Assembly: GCA_001692895.1 (NCBI GenBank)
Contig: KV748195.1
Span: 434,001 to 498,000 of the forward strand
DNA: 64,000 nt
DNA from: Cenococcum geophilum 1.58
Lineage: Eukaryota; Ascomycota; Dothideomycetes; Gloniales; Gloniaceae
Direction: 5' to 3'
Shown here in pieces: positions 11,793 through 25,139 of the stretch. The notes under the pieces were generated by a model. The model saw nothing but the letters and a program-made list of their open reading frames with translations, was not told where the DNA came from and did no database searches. Each line of letters begins with the position of its first letter. Within the stretch, counting starts at the first letter, position 1. Made by a program: the position numbers and the translations under genes.

Positions 11793-14700
11793 CTATCTCC
11801 CTCCTTTTTATCTTTGTCCTTAAAGATACCTAGTATCTTTAAGTCGTTTACTAGAGGTATAATATCCGTTTAATTAATTTGGTTAATATTATTACTTATA
11901 ATACCTAAAGCCTCTTCTTCTTTATAAGCGCAACGTTGTGCCCATACTATTACTGTAATATTATTGCTTAGTAAAATAATGCCATCTTTATATTCTCGCT
12001 GTGCGAAAGAGGGGTTAGTGTATGTTATATTAGCGAATCCTTTATCCTAATAACCCTCTTTTTATTTAGAGTGCACTAAAGCAAACATTTAATTATCTTG
12101 TGATGTTCGCTCTACTTCTAACACTAAGTATGCGCGTCCTATAACTCTTAATAGTCTCTAAGTTCCCTAAGTAATTTATTATAGGGTTTTATGTTTAATC
12201 TACTACTGCGAAGCTTAATAGTAAACCGTCCGTTACTTTAGCGGAACTTTATTATTCGCGTAACGCTAAGAAGGAGGCCGCTAATGCTTAACAACGGGCT
12301 CTTAATTCTTATCTTGCTGCGTCTACTTAGTTAATTTATCTTAAGAAAGTACGCGAGAAGGTTTATTTAAAGGAGTAGAAACTTATTTAATAAGGTTTAC
12401 AGGAACTTGGTAATAAAAGAATAGATTCTCTTCTAATAGGGAAGGAAATAACTCTAAGTAGTTTAGCAGTCGCTCTTTCTAGGTCCCCCTTAGGTAACTT
12501 ATTTTTTAGCGATTCTTCTTTATTAATATTACCTAACCTTTTCTCTTTTAATACTTCTATACCTTTCCTATAACGTTTTTTAGATTCTTTAATAGCTTTT
12601 AGGTAGTCTTATTATAGCCTATCCACTTTACTTTATACTATATTTTATTATCTATATCCTTATAACTAACGATCTTTAAAACTTACTATTTATCTTCCTC
12701 TTATCCTTTATATGTGTCTGCTTTATAAACCAGCAGCTTAATATTCCTATATACTAGCTCTAGTATTATAATGTACTATATAGGGTAGATCTTTATTCTA
12801 GCTAGTAGGTTTAACTTAAATATAACTAATAAATTTTTTTTATATAATTTTAAAAGGTCCTAGTTTAACGTAGTCTAACTTCTTACTTAGTTATTAACTC
12901 TTAAAATTTTTATATAGTAGCTATACTTTATCTCCCTCCTTAAGATCTAGTCCCTTAGATCTCTTAGCATCGTAGTACTTTTTTATCCTTTACTATACTA
13001 CCTTAGCTATTTCCGTAAGGTCTACATAAAGATTTATTAAACTCTTTATTCTTTACTTAGCTATACTACTTATCTTCTTTACTTAATGTGGTAATAATAA
13101 GGTCCTTAGCTTATATCCGTAATTCGCCTTAAATAGTAATATACCTATTCCTTCTTATAGTGTTATATTATATGTAAACTATATAACTAGTAATAGCGAT
13201 ACCTAATTATTCTGTGCATAATTAATATAATGCCTTAAATACTGCTCTAGTATCTAATTTAATCTTTCCGTTTAACTATCTGTCTATAGATAATATATAG
13301 TAGAAGTTACTGCTTAAACTCCTTACTCTGCTAAGAACACTTCCTAAAATGCTGCTATAAATCTTAGATCTCTATCCGATATAATTTTATTTAATACTCT
13401 ATATCTTATAAACACTTCTTTAATATAGATTCTAGCGATATCTTCTACTAATATTTCTTCTATATATGCTATAAAGTATCCCCACCTTATAAGCTTATCT
13501 ACTATTACTAAGATTATATTATAATCTTGTCTAGTAATAGGATCTCTTAACTTTAATAACTTAATAATAAAGTCCTATAATATAACCTCCTATAGTCTCT
13601 CTAGTATTTTAACTAGTTATAGCTCTCCATATGGCTTATACCTTATTAGTTTATTCCTTTAGCAATCTAGATATTCTTTTATAACTCGCCTAGCTAGTCC
13701 CTAGATTCTATTAATAATATATTTCTCTTAAAGTCTTAATACTAAGCCTATAGCTCCGTTATATCCTTAAGTTAGTCCCTTATAAAATAACTTAACAAAC
13801 TCCTTTATAATAAATCTTAGCATATATATTACTTCTCAATTTTCGTACTGCTCTAAGTCTTAATCCTCTACCTATATATCTTAGATCTTTTATATCTAAT
13901 CACTCTCTAGTAAATTATAGATCTATTCTTCTTATATTACTATAATCTTTAAATAATTATACCTAATTAATCCGTCTATATCTTTTCGCAATAAAGCCCC
14001 TAATGGCTTTTTATCGTTTTATAGTTTAGCCTTTCTACTTAGAGCGTCTGCTTATACATTCTCTATACCCTTAGTATACTAAATCTTAAAATAGTATTCC
14101 GTAAGCATCTCCGCCTATCTAACTTATCTGTAATTAAGTTCTTTTATTATTAGGAACCCCGTTAGGTTCTTATAATCCATCTTAACTATAAATAGTTTTT
14201 TTATGCCTTATAAGAATAATCTCTATTCCCTTAATATTATAACTATACCTAATAACTCCTTGTTATAGATATTATAGTTTAGTTCTAGTAGTGTTATCTT
14301 TTAACTATAATATGCTACTAGGTGCTATCTATCTTAATATTTTTTATAGAAAGTACGCTCCTAGTATATAGTCTAATGCATCCGTTTTAACCACTGTCTC
14401 TAGCTATAGTTAATAGATTTTAAGAACTGGCTCCTAGGTAAACAACTATTTAATTTTCTTAAATAATTCTTTTTATTCCTCTCTCTATGCCTATAGTTCT
14501 TCCTTCTTTATTAGTCTTATAAGTGGCTTAATATTCTTTAACTATTAAGCTATAAACCTTTTGCAGTAATTGCAGAACCCTAGAAATAACCTTAACTGCG
14601 TTACATTTTCTAGTTCTTGCTAATTTACTATGGCCTCGATCTTCTTTAGATCTATACTAAGTTAGCCTAGTTTAATAATAAATCCAATAAAATCCGTCTT

Positions 14701-17700
14701 CCTAGTAAAGAACTCGCATTTTTTAATTGCTACTAGTATCTGCTCTTTCTATAATTTCTTTAAAACCTATTTAACGTGTTCTCTATATTCTTCCTTACTT
14801 ATTAAGTAGATAATAATATTATTAAGGTATACTATAACAAATTTATCTAAGTATTCTCTTAATATATTATTAATACGCTTCTAAAACGTTACTAGTATGT
14901 TTATAAGCCTAAATTATATAACTAGTAGTTTATATAGTCCTTCCTTTAACCTAAAGGCTGCCTTTTATTTATTGCCTTCCTTAATCCTAATCTAATAGTA
15001 TGCCCATCTTAAATCTATCTTTATAAAGATTTACGCATTATTAATCCTGTCTTAGATTTTACTAATTAAGGGTAAAGGATACCTATCCTTCCTAGTGATG
15101 CTGTTTAACTATCTATAGTTAATATATAGCCTAAGTTTTCTATTTTTCTTTGGTATAAATAATACTAGATATCCCGCTAATAACTATAATAGTCTAATAT
15201 ATCCCTTTTAAAGATTTTCCTAGATAAACTTCTTAAGTACCTATAACTCTTTTTCTATTAACTTATAAGTTGGGTAGAACCTTAAACTTATTTCTAGTTC
15301 TAACTTTATCCTATAGTCCTATACTATATACTCTAATAGCTTTTTACTTTCTAGTGACTATAGCTTTTTGCCATATTTGTGGTATCTCTTTAGTATATAA
15401 CTTAATCCTTAATTAGTCTCCTTATATATCGCTCTAACTTAGTACTATACTAACTTAGTTTATTATTATATTTTATGTTATTATATATCTCTAATATTAA
15501 CCTAACCTATAACCTAATTAATCTTTAGATTATATTTCTATAACTAAGGCATTCCTAATACTGCCTTATTATTCCCTAATAGTAATATATTAAAAGACAT
15601 CTTAACTTATCTCCCTTTAATAGTTATCTAAATTGGTCCTATTTTAAGATTAATAATGCCTCCTTTATAGGCTATCGGATCTCCTAAAATTGTTACTAAT
15701 AGATAAGGGTGCTCTTTTTGCCTATATAGTAGCCCTATCCTTTTAACTGCTGCTAGTAAGATATGGTTCCTTATTACTCTACTATCTACTAATGCTTTAA
15801 ACTGCTGATCTTGCTATTTAACTCTTAGATTTAAATGTTATCCTTAAATTCCTTTAAGGGTCTAAGGCTCTACTACTAGCTTCCTCTGGTCCTATAGGCC
15901 TTTACTTTTCCTAACTATTAGCTGCTTAATCCTATTATACTTAGCTTATTCTTTAGCTAATGCCTAGTTCGCTTTTTGTCTTCAATATACTATAAATAGG
16001 TATTCTTTAGATATTCTTACTATTATTGTCTATCTAAGCATTCTTCCGTAAGGAATCTTCCTAGTTAAAGTATTAAATCTCCTTCCTCTTAGACTTCTGC
16101 TGGATGCTAGCTGTGTATATACTTGGTATTCCTATACTATTATTTATCTATTATCTAGTATATCCTTATAGGGTATTTCCGGTTCTTTTCCTTTAGATTC
16201 TTGTATATTTTATATATATCGTCTATATATGCAATCTATAATAGCGTATAGTATACTAGGTGCTTTAGGTTAACTCTTAGCTTATCTTTATCCTTAAGTT
16301 TAAACCTCTGTCGCATTAATCTAAACGTTATAACTTTATTTATAGGTACTAAGACGCGTCTCTCGCTTCTTTAGTCCTCTAATTATTCCTCTAAATCCTT
16401 TGATATTATAATTAAGGCTCCCTTAATATAATTTATTGCTTTTTCTATAATTAGGTAGTCTTAAATAACTTTTTCGTCTAACTATATATAGAAATCTTCC
16501 TACTTATTATTGTGTTATTGCCTATACCACTTTTAATACAGCTGCTGGAGTATATATAGTCTATTCGTAAGAAAGTATCTTCTTATTACTGCGTTATAAT
16601 AGCCTTTTATATATTGTTCTTTAAACCTAATAGGAATCCCTAAATCCTCTTCTTGTTCTAGTTTAGTAAGCTACTTAGCCCTTAGTGTGCCTATCTTAGG
16701 TCTATTAGTAATTCTTTATATAGGTACTCTGTCCCTTATACGACCTAGTATACTAGATCTTATATCTAGTTTCTTTTCTTACTATAAGGTAATTCTTGCT
16801 CTAAATTCCTCTATAGTTTCTTTCTTTTCGCGTCTTGCGAGTAGATCCTTAAAGTCCTCTTACTTCCTAATCTTAGTATTAAACTTTTAATCTTTAGTCT
16901 AAATATCTTGTTCTACTAGTAAGTCCTCTAGGTTTATATATCTGTCTTCTAATCTAACTGCTGTTTATATTATAGATTCTCTAATCTATAGCGAAGCCGC
17001 TTGCTTTTTACTTATAGGTGTCCTTATTTATACTCTAAACTCTTAACCCCTTAAATTCTTTAATTCTAAGCTTGCTTCTAACTTAAGCTTAACTCTAGCC
17101 TTAGTCTAACTAGGCTTTACTAGTGTTCTTATTTCATCTTAAAAGTCTTAAATCTTACTTATCTCGTCTTAAGAATCTTATACTGTTAGGAACACTTATC
17201 CTAAGCTTATTTATATATTCTTAAACTAAGCTACTGCCCTACTCTATCGGTTTATATTTATTATGGGTCCTTAAGTATACCTTATCTCTTCTTAAGAATC
17301 TTAGTCGTCTCTTATCTTATCTTAAAAATCTTAAGCCTTTGGCCTTTTGCCTTTATTAAGTGGTAAGCTAGCACTAGCAGTCGTCTACTTACTTAATCGT
17401 CTCTAGATGTTACTCCTTCCGTCTTATAAAGCAATAGATGCCATATCTAATGGTGTTATAATACCCGTTACTAAACCTTACTCTATAGCGGTCTTAGTCT
17501 CTACTTTTATTGCGTTATTAAGGTTTAGATACCCCTAGTTAGTTCCTTTACTATTCTTATCGCTGTTAATTAATAAGTACTTTAACTCTATTGTTATTAT
17601 TACTAATTATTATCCGCACGTTGCTATAATATCTTAATCTAGCTTATAGAGTTAATCTTATTTTTTTTATCTAACTCTTTGGTTCCTTTAAGTCCTCTTA

Positions 17701-18986
17701 ACTCTAGCTCTTATAGCTAATAGCTTATATTATACTTAGCGTCTTTATAAATTTGGTATATATTATTGTAATAAAATGTAAAACTTCTAATTAAATATTC
17801 TTTTATTCCTTATAGTATACTATTATCCCTCTGTACGTATATATTATATACTACTAGTTTAGTTCCCTTTACTATATAATAACTCTAACTACTTCTATAG
17901 TCTCTGGCGAAATAACCCTATTTTCCGCAATTTATATAAGCTCCGTCTTTAAACTATTGCTTTTGCTATAGAGTCCGCTTAAATATCTTCCGCTATTAGG
18001 ATCCTTAGTTTAGCCTATGCTCTTTAGTCCTATAATTACTTAATCCTTAACTTCTAGGTTTTTATAGTTGCTTTCCCTATCTCTTATAGGTTTCTTTGGT
18101 ACTACTTAGGTCTATTAACTCTGCGCCATACTATAGTTTCTAATTTAGCTTTAGTTGTTACGTGCTTTACGTCTTATATAACTATAGAACTTTATCCTAG
18201 CCTCTCTTAGCCTATTCCCTTTAGAAGATCCTATTGTTGATCTTAATTACTTAATCTATTAATTCCCTTAGGGTATCCGCATCTTCTATTAGAATAATTG
18301 CGTCCTAGACTTTAGCCTTAAGTCCCTATTTATACTGTGCTATAAGCGCCTTATTGTTCTATTTAACCTATATAGCAAGTATTTAAAACTATATTATATA
18401 CTTAATTGCTAAAGTTCGCTATATTAGGTCCTAAAGCTTTCTCTTTACTATAACTATTACTTCCGGGTCCCTAAATATCTATGTTAATTATTCTACGAAT
18501 CCTACTTAGCTAGAAAACACAAATCGTACCTCTTAATTAGTAGTAGTTATTCCGTTAATCTATATTTCCGTTAAGTAGGGTTTAAACTATTTAAGTGCCC
18601 GACCTAATAGGAATAGTCCTACGTAGGCTATCTAATCTATTATTATAGCTAACTTGGCCCCTTTTTACATGACTTTAAAATACATTTGTGTTAGAAATCC
18701 TTTAAGCTTTAATCTCTTACCTAAGAATCGTTCAATTAAAGGTAACTTAACCTTTACTACTCCGATCCTATTAAGTCTTTCTTTAAGTATTTAGTTGTTC
18801 TTATTTAACCTATTAACAATTTCCTATAACTGCCTAACCGTAACTGGTTGTAAGTTAGTATCTTATATACTTATATCTCCACTTAACCTTAAAGTAGTTA
18901 CTGCCGTTAACGGCGTTATAGTGGCTGCTTTTAGTGGCATGTTATTTAACTCCCTGTATTTAATACCATAACTATAGTAGTAATTA

Positions 18987-19412
18987 TATAATAGAACCTT
19001 ATAGCAGGAACTACGGTGGGTTCTGTTAATAGGCTAGGTGTATAGGAAATATAAAGACAGTAGTTAACAACGTAATAATAACTAGTAGAGTGGTTACCTA
19101 ATAGATTAACTCTAATTGTATTCTAAGAATCACTATAAGGAAGGAACTATCTAGGTAGGGACTAAGGGTCCTTAAATACATAACCATACTTCTATAAAAT
19201 CCTCCTTATACGTAATATATATATTATACGTGTTATATATATCGTACACCACGTACTCTGCGTATACTGCGTATAATATTATATAACTCGCTTACCATTC
19301 TTCGTTACATAGTTCTACGGGTTTCATCCTAGACCGTGCTTATATTAACTAACTAGCTTCTTCCGACTCTTCTCTAAGTAGTTGTAATATTATACTTAAA
19401 GTGTCCGTAATA
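18987..19412 (-). repeat. Gypsy A LTR, right (5')
   Basis: 426 bp, same family as 11367-11792 and as the LTRs at 45486-46039 and 53165-53590. Confidence 0.92.
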
Positions 19413-19600
19413 TAAGTATTCCTAGGCTTTACTAATTTATATAGGCGCTTTATTTATAACCACTTAGATATTACCTAGTACCTATCTAAATATATTATAA
19501 AAGCTTTTTAAGACCTAGCCTAAGGAGTAAAAAGCTTAAAGGTAGAAAGGAAGGGGGTTAAAAAGGGACTAACTAAATAGTATAAACTATAGTTATAACC

Positions 19601-19975
19601 TTTTTTTTAATATTTGTTATATTATACTATATACAATACTACATATACACCCTTTAGGCTATAGCGCTATAGTTCTATATATATAAATCCTTTTAGGCAG
19701 CTTAATATATATTTATAACTATGTCCTAATAGTTTATAAACCTCTAGACTAGGGGTTTACCGCTCCCTAGTAAAATACTAGGTTGCTAACAACTAATAAG
19801 CAGTTTAAAAACAATAGAAAAGACAATAAAAAATTAAGAAACCCTAACGCCTATCTATGTCCTATTTGTAGCTTATTTCTATCTTTTTGCTCTCTAATAT
19901 CTGTCTATTAGAAGCCTAGTAGAAGTTACCTCCTTCTAAGGATCTTGCTATTTCTGTCTTATTTAGGAATAGAAA
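19601..19975 (-). mobile_element. Short non-LTR-like insertion with poly-T end
   Basis: Between two pieces of Gypsy C lies about 375 bp that begins with eight T, which would be a poly-A tail on the minus strand. It is flanked by TAGTTATAACCT (19590-19601) and TAGTTATAGCCT (26779-26790), a 12-bp near-identical duplication, the sort of variable-length duplication LINEs and SINEs leave. Gypsy pol reads on directly on both sides. No reverse transcriptase is present, so it may be a 5'-truncated LINE or a SINE. The Fot1/Pogo element later landed in the TA of the right-hand duplication. Confidence 0.5.
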
Positions 19976-20153
19976 TAACGTAGGTAATGGGGTTTTGACC
20001 GGTCCCTGGGTTTTGACCAAACTAGCAGACCGCTTGCTCTTTCTAGCTAGCTTATTACCTAAAAAAGTATACTGCCGCTCTAGGGGCCAACATTGACTTT
20101 CTCAGCTGCTTTCTGCGCCTTAACTCCACGAAATATACCACCAATCTACACCT

Positions 20154-22253
20154 ATGCCTCGCTGGTCTCGAGCACTAGATGCGGAAGATCGTATACAAGC
20201 TGCTCTAACTGCCTGGCGAGTAGGCGGCTTGTATCGCAGCCCTAAAGCCTGCGCGAATGCCCATGGAGTTTCTCCCACTACCTTTCAAAAACGACTCCAT
20301 AGTAAACACCAATCTTACTAAGTCGCCCACACTAACCAATACTGTATAACCCCTACTGGCGAGGCAGCAATTGTTTAACACTGTATATATCTTACTAAAG
20401 CCAGATTTCCATGTCGATTCTATATAATTTGGACAATTGCTACCCTTATCCTTCGGCGAGAAAACTTTAGCGTCCCTCGCTATCACGAAATTGCGCTATT
20501 AGGTAAAAATTGGATATGATCTTTCCTAAAACGCCAGGAAGAGCTTCGGACTTACTACGTATAATTAATTAGCTTAGAACGCGCTATTGCTAGTAATAAT
20601 CCTGCTCTAGTTAAGGGGTTTTTTACCGATTACTCTAGGGCTAAAACTTAGTATAATATTAATAACGCTGATGTATAGAATATGGATGAAACTGGCTATG
20701 CTATGGGCTTTGCTTATAGTGCCAAAGTAGTTATATTAAGAGGTAATATTATTAATTTTAAGACAATTGACGGCTTTAGGGAGTGGGTCTTATAGATTAA
20801 TACAATTAGTATATATGGGCAGATAATTCCACCGTTTATTATTTTTAAAGGACGCTAGTATATAGAGAATCTATGGCAGGAAGCGGAGGAAGCTGTAGGC
20901 GAGTGTATAATTGCGATAAGTGAAAATAGATGGTTAAATTAAGAGCTTGGAGTACGGTGGCTAGAGCATTTTAAACGCTATACCTGATAAACTAAGGTAT
21001 GGCAGAGGGTAGTAAAAGATAGAAATAATAGTAAATATAACGGCTATTAACTCCTAGTTATGGACGGCTATAGTAGCCATGTTAATATTAAGTTTATTAA
21101 GTTCTGCTGGTTAAAAAAGATTGTACTAATTTGCCTATTACCGTATTTAACGTACCTCCTCTAGCCCTTAGATCTGGTTATTTTTTTAGTTCTTAAGTGG
21201 CTCTATTTATCTAAAGTTGATAAATATATAGTGTGTGGTATTACTAGTATTAATAGAGACTATTTTCTACGGATACTAGGTGAGATTCGGCCGTAGGTAT
21301 ATACTAGACAGTTAATCACAAGCGCTTTTAAGGCTATAGGCCTCCTTCCTTTCAACCTAAATCGAGCCCTCGCGCGCTGCTCCAAGTAGCCTATATCTAT
21401 TAAGCTATTAACGCCTCCACCTGGCCATACAGAGGCGACAATCCTATCCTCCCCTCTACATCCTCCTTTGCCCGATAGTGAGTACGCTTAAGCTTAGTAT
21501 ACGCATATAATCCTTTATCCGGAAACTACGCTGGAGGCAACAGAGGTAGTTGTCTTAAAATTAATGCAACACTTACAATCTCTAGAGGAGGGCCTTAAGC
21601 TTATGCAAGTTAAAAATAACGATCTTCGGCAATATACGGAGGAGAGAAAGGCTAAGAAGAAGCGTAAACGGAACGTGCTCTCTACTAAATTAGTTCTTAC
21701 TCTAGAAGCAATAAAGGAGCTTACTGCTGCCAGAGAGGCCGCTTAGAAGGCTAAAGAGCAAGCTAAGCTTACTAGGAAACAGCTTAAGAAGGATTGTTAG
21801 GCGGTAGTAGAGCTTGCTAAAGAGCAGGTCAAGGCCAGAAAGGTAGCCTAAAAAAGGGTTGCTGATGCAAAGAAGCTGGCTAAGGTTCACTATAGGGAGG
21901 CAGGGGAGGCAGGAAAGGTAGCAAAGAAGGCGTAGAAGGACTCCCTTACTGCCGCTAGTATAGCTCGCAGAAAGCATACTAGAGAAGCTCGATTAGCAGC
22001 TACTATAGCAGCCAATTATGCAACACTAAAATAATCAACTGCGGATAAGCTCCAAAAGCGGGCGGAAAAGTCATCTACTGCCGCCGTTACGGCTGCGGCT
22101 CTTGTTAAACAACTTCAGGAGGCCGCCAAGAAGCTAGCAGAAGAAGCTGCTCTACTAGAGGACCTATAGAAAGGGCAGGAGGACGATGATATAAGTAATT
22201 TAAGCGACGAAGAGTCCTTAGATGAGGAGTCTAAGTTGGTTAATAATATTTAG
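20154..22253 (+). pseudogene. Pogo/Fot1 transposase, inactivated by RIP-type stops
   Basis: A single frame of 700 codons can be followed from ATG 20154 to TAG 22251 with no indel, but about twenty in-frame stops interrupt it. Nearly all are TAG/TAA at positions where CAG/CAA would fit, the product of C-to-T at CpA. Residues about 5-50 form a Psq/CENP-B type helix-turn-helix (KACANAHGVSPTTFQKRL). The DDE_1 catalytic triad is visible: D178 in NMDETGY, D304 in VMDGYSSH, D340 in PLDLVIF, with 35 residues between the last two (DD35D, as in Pogo). The C-terminal third (about 465-690) is rich in Lys, Glu and Ala and predicted by eye to be coiled coil. It would have catalysed cut-and-paste into TA sites. 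Confidence 0.92.
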
Positions 22254-24028
22254 GGGTCAACTCAGTGGCCAATTAAACCCTAAAATACCAAAAATCGACT
22301 TTATATAGACTCTATTACAGTGTGTCCAACAGTCAGCTTAGCTGCGATCTTAAGAAAAATAGCTGACTGACTGCGTCAATTGGATCGCTCGCTGTCCGCT
22401 GGCTGTCGGATAACGTACGCTGACTGTAAAGCTGCCAGCTAGCTGTCCCAATTAGGAAAGTAGTATAGACTTTATAGTATTTTATTGCAGATTTTAGCAG
22501 TACCTCTCTATATATAAATATAAATATTACTTAATTAAAACTCGACCCTAATTTACCTAATATAGTATTTAAATATAGCTAAATTTATCCTATATACCTA
22601 TAAAAGCTTAAAAAAATAGGTAAAATAGTTAGTAGTAAAGGCTCTAAAGGCAATATTTCTATATTAAATTTAATTAAATATAAAGCTCTATTAAATATAT
22701 TTTACTAAGCTAGCCTTTTTACCTCTATGGTTAGCTTATAGCTAATAGGATTAATATTTAAACTTATTAACTAGGGTATAGTTAAAGCTCTACTAGAGTT
22801 AATCTAGTTAATTAAACTACTTAATAAAAGGCCTTTAATTAACTGCTACTTCTAATATTAATCTACTTTAATTATATCGGCTAATAATCTACTATACTTA
22901 NTAATAATAATTCTNTTATNTTAATTAANGNCTNAGTTATATATAGAGAGTTTATTACTAGTATAGAGAATATATTAAGAGTAATTTTAGTAAGTATTAG
23001 ATAAAGAATTTAACTAATTTTAAGCTACTAGTTAAGAGGATTAGAAATAATAATATTCCGCTTATTACTATTATTAAAATTAATCTTAATAGACNTAAAG
23101 CCTATATTATAGTAGCGGTTAANCTTATTAGTNAGCTTANTANNCTTTTAATTATACTTTAAGGANGTAAAACTCCTATCTATAACTAAGAACTATATAT
23201 TTATTATTTAAATTATTATTAGATTTATAAGGAGCCTTTTTATATTATTGCTTAACTAGTTCCTTATCTTCCTTATTTACTTATTAATATGGCTATTAAG
23301 TAGAGTTTAGCGTACTTCTATTACTAGGGTTATTATTTATTATAGCACTAACCTAACACGTTGTTATAACTTAGTATTATTATAATACGAGTACAGACCT
23401 AACCCCTAAGCGACGTGTATATATACCGCCTTACCTCCTACATAGATTCTTACACAATATCGTTTATTAATAATATACAGTCACCTTATACCTCGTACCT
23501 TAATAGTTAGCACGTACTGTAATAGTATATCGTGTTATCTTATACGCCCCTAGTAGGGCTTTATTTCCACCGTTCTAAAGCTACGTTCTAAAGCTACGAC
23601 CCTACCCTAGGCGGGATTCTTACCCTTATTCCACGTTAATACCAACCTAGTAAAATCTCCATTAAATTTATTTAAGTACCTAAGCCAATCTCTCTATCTA
23701 CCTAAGTTTCCTAAGCCGGCTACAGGGAGACACCCTATAGGCTATAGTTCCTCTTTTTAGTCTCTATCCGAGTTTCCTAGGCTAGCTATAGGGAGTTTAC
23801 CCTACGGGCTATAGTTCCTTATCTTAGTCTTAGTCTCTAAGTCCGTTTCTAGCTATACTACTACTTTACATCTAAGTTTTTAAGCTAGCTGTAGAGAGAT
23901 ACCCTACGGGCTATATTCCTTATGTCTTAATTATAGTATAAGACTATAGGTTACAATCTCTTTTCTATCTCCGTCTTTAAATCCGTATAGATACTACTTT
24001 AAGTTTACCGCGACAAGAATCTACGTTT

Positions 24029-24232
24029 TAACCTTAATCTCCGCACTCTAAGCCTTTTAAGTCTACGCAATAACCTTAATCTCCGTAACCCCTAAGCCTT
24101 TTAAGTCTACGTCTTAACCTTAATCTCCGTACTCTAAGCCTTTTAAATCTATATATTAACCTTAATCTCCATACTCTAAGCCTATTAAATCTATACCTTA
24201 ACCTCAATCTCCGCAACTTTAAGCCTTTTAAG
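24029..24232. repeat. Five tandem ~42-bp units inside K
   Basis: Units begin ACCTTAATCTCCG and continue CTCTAAGCCTTTTAAG; about five copies. Longer units with CTACAGGGAGA...GGCTATA occur at 23700-23920 in the same interior. Confidence 0.75.
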
Positions 24233-24604
24233 AGTTAATATCCGTAATACGCCCCATAGTTATATTTTTTTTTCATCTCCTCTATTTTCCATATTAGTTT
24301 CGCTCCTTTACCTTAGCTTTATATTATACCTAGCACTTAAGACAAGTGCTAGCGGAGAGTGATATAGTAGGGATATAGGTAGGAGGGTCTAAGGACTATA
24401 AGGACGAGGACCTTTAAGGACTAGAAGGACGAGAACCTTTAAGGACTAGAAAGATAAGAATATATAGTCTATTTTTTTTACCTCCGCATTTTTTACTACT
24501 ATTACTTAGCTTACAGGAGCTTGCCTTAGAAGGGGAATATACTATCACGGTACTAACCTAACACGTTATTATAACTTAGTATTATTATAACACGAGCACA
24601 GACC

Positions 24605-25139
24605 TAGTAATCTTTTTAGACTAAAGTAGAGTAGATCTGGCCTTAGATCCACTCCATCTAGCTAGTAAATTATTTTACTCTAGGAGCTCCTTAGAGCTCC
24701 AGTATATTTATATACTAAAAATAGAAAAACTTAGCGTTAATATAATACTATAAAAGAATATAATAAAGGTAGATTTAAAAAGAAATATATAGATAGGGCT
24801 AAAGAAAAAGAATAGAAAGTAGTATATAGAGCTAAAGAAGGAAGAAAGAGGTAAGTAGGTAGAGGTAGATGCAAGAGATAGGTAGGTGGTAAGCATTTAG
24901 GTAAGCAAACACAACGAGCACAGCGCATAAAGGTTTTATCTTATCACATATAATATACGTACGCACCTTCCTTCCTTATTAAGACTAGATGCTTCCTTAT
25001 TAGGTTAGATTTGGAGCTTTAAGAGCTCCACGGCCTTAAATCCACTCCATCCAATTAATTAAATTAGTAAGATCTACTCTAATTAAACTATAGCTTTACC
25101 ACGGAGCTCCAGAATTAACCTAGTTTAAAAAGATCACTA
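24605..25139. mobile_element. 535-bp hAT-type MITE
   Basis: Inverted ends TAGTAATCTTTTTAGACTA / TAGTGATCTTTTTAAACTA, flanked by CACAGACC (24597-24604) and TACAGACC (25140-25147), an 8-bp duplication with one C/T change. It lies within the right LTR of K and splits it exactly. No coding capacity; the small minus-strand frames in it are chance. Confidence 0.8.

Larger units (their letters stand above)
11367..19412 (-). mobile_element. Ty3/Gypsy element A, full-extent fossil
   Basis: 426-bp LTRs at both ends and TAAGT duplicated at 11362-11366 and 19413-19417. Minus-strand reading gives gag at about 17.4-18.95 kb, reverse transcriptase near 14.75-15.3 kb (PLISEI, IKEGDE type motifs, clearer in the sister copy A2) and integrase near 12.9-13.9 kb. 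It lies in the reverse transcriptase of Gypsy C. Whole in extent, broken throughout by transitions; a cluster of undetermined bases sits in the left LTR. LTR differences are transitions, so age cannot be read from them, but it is younger than C. Confidence 0.93.

Noticed and set aside
24708-24928. Hydrophobic minus-strand frames
   Set aside because: Lie wholly inside the 535-bp MITE and result from A/G-rich simple sequence.
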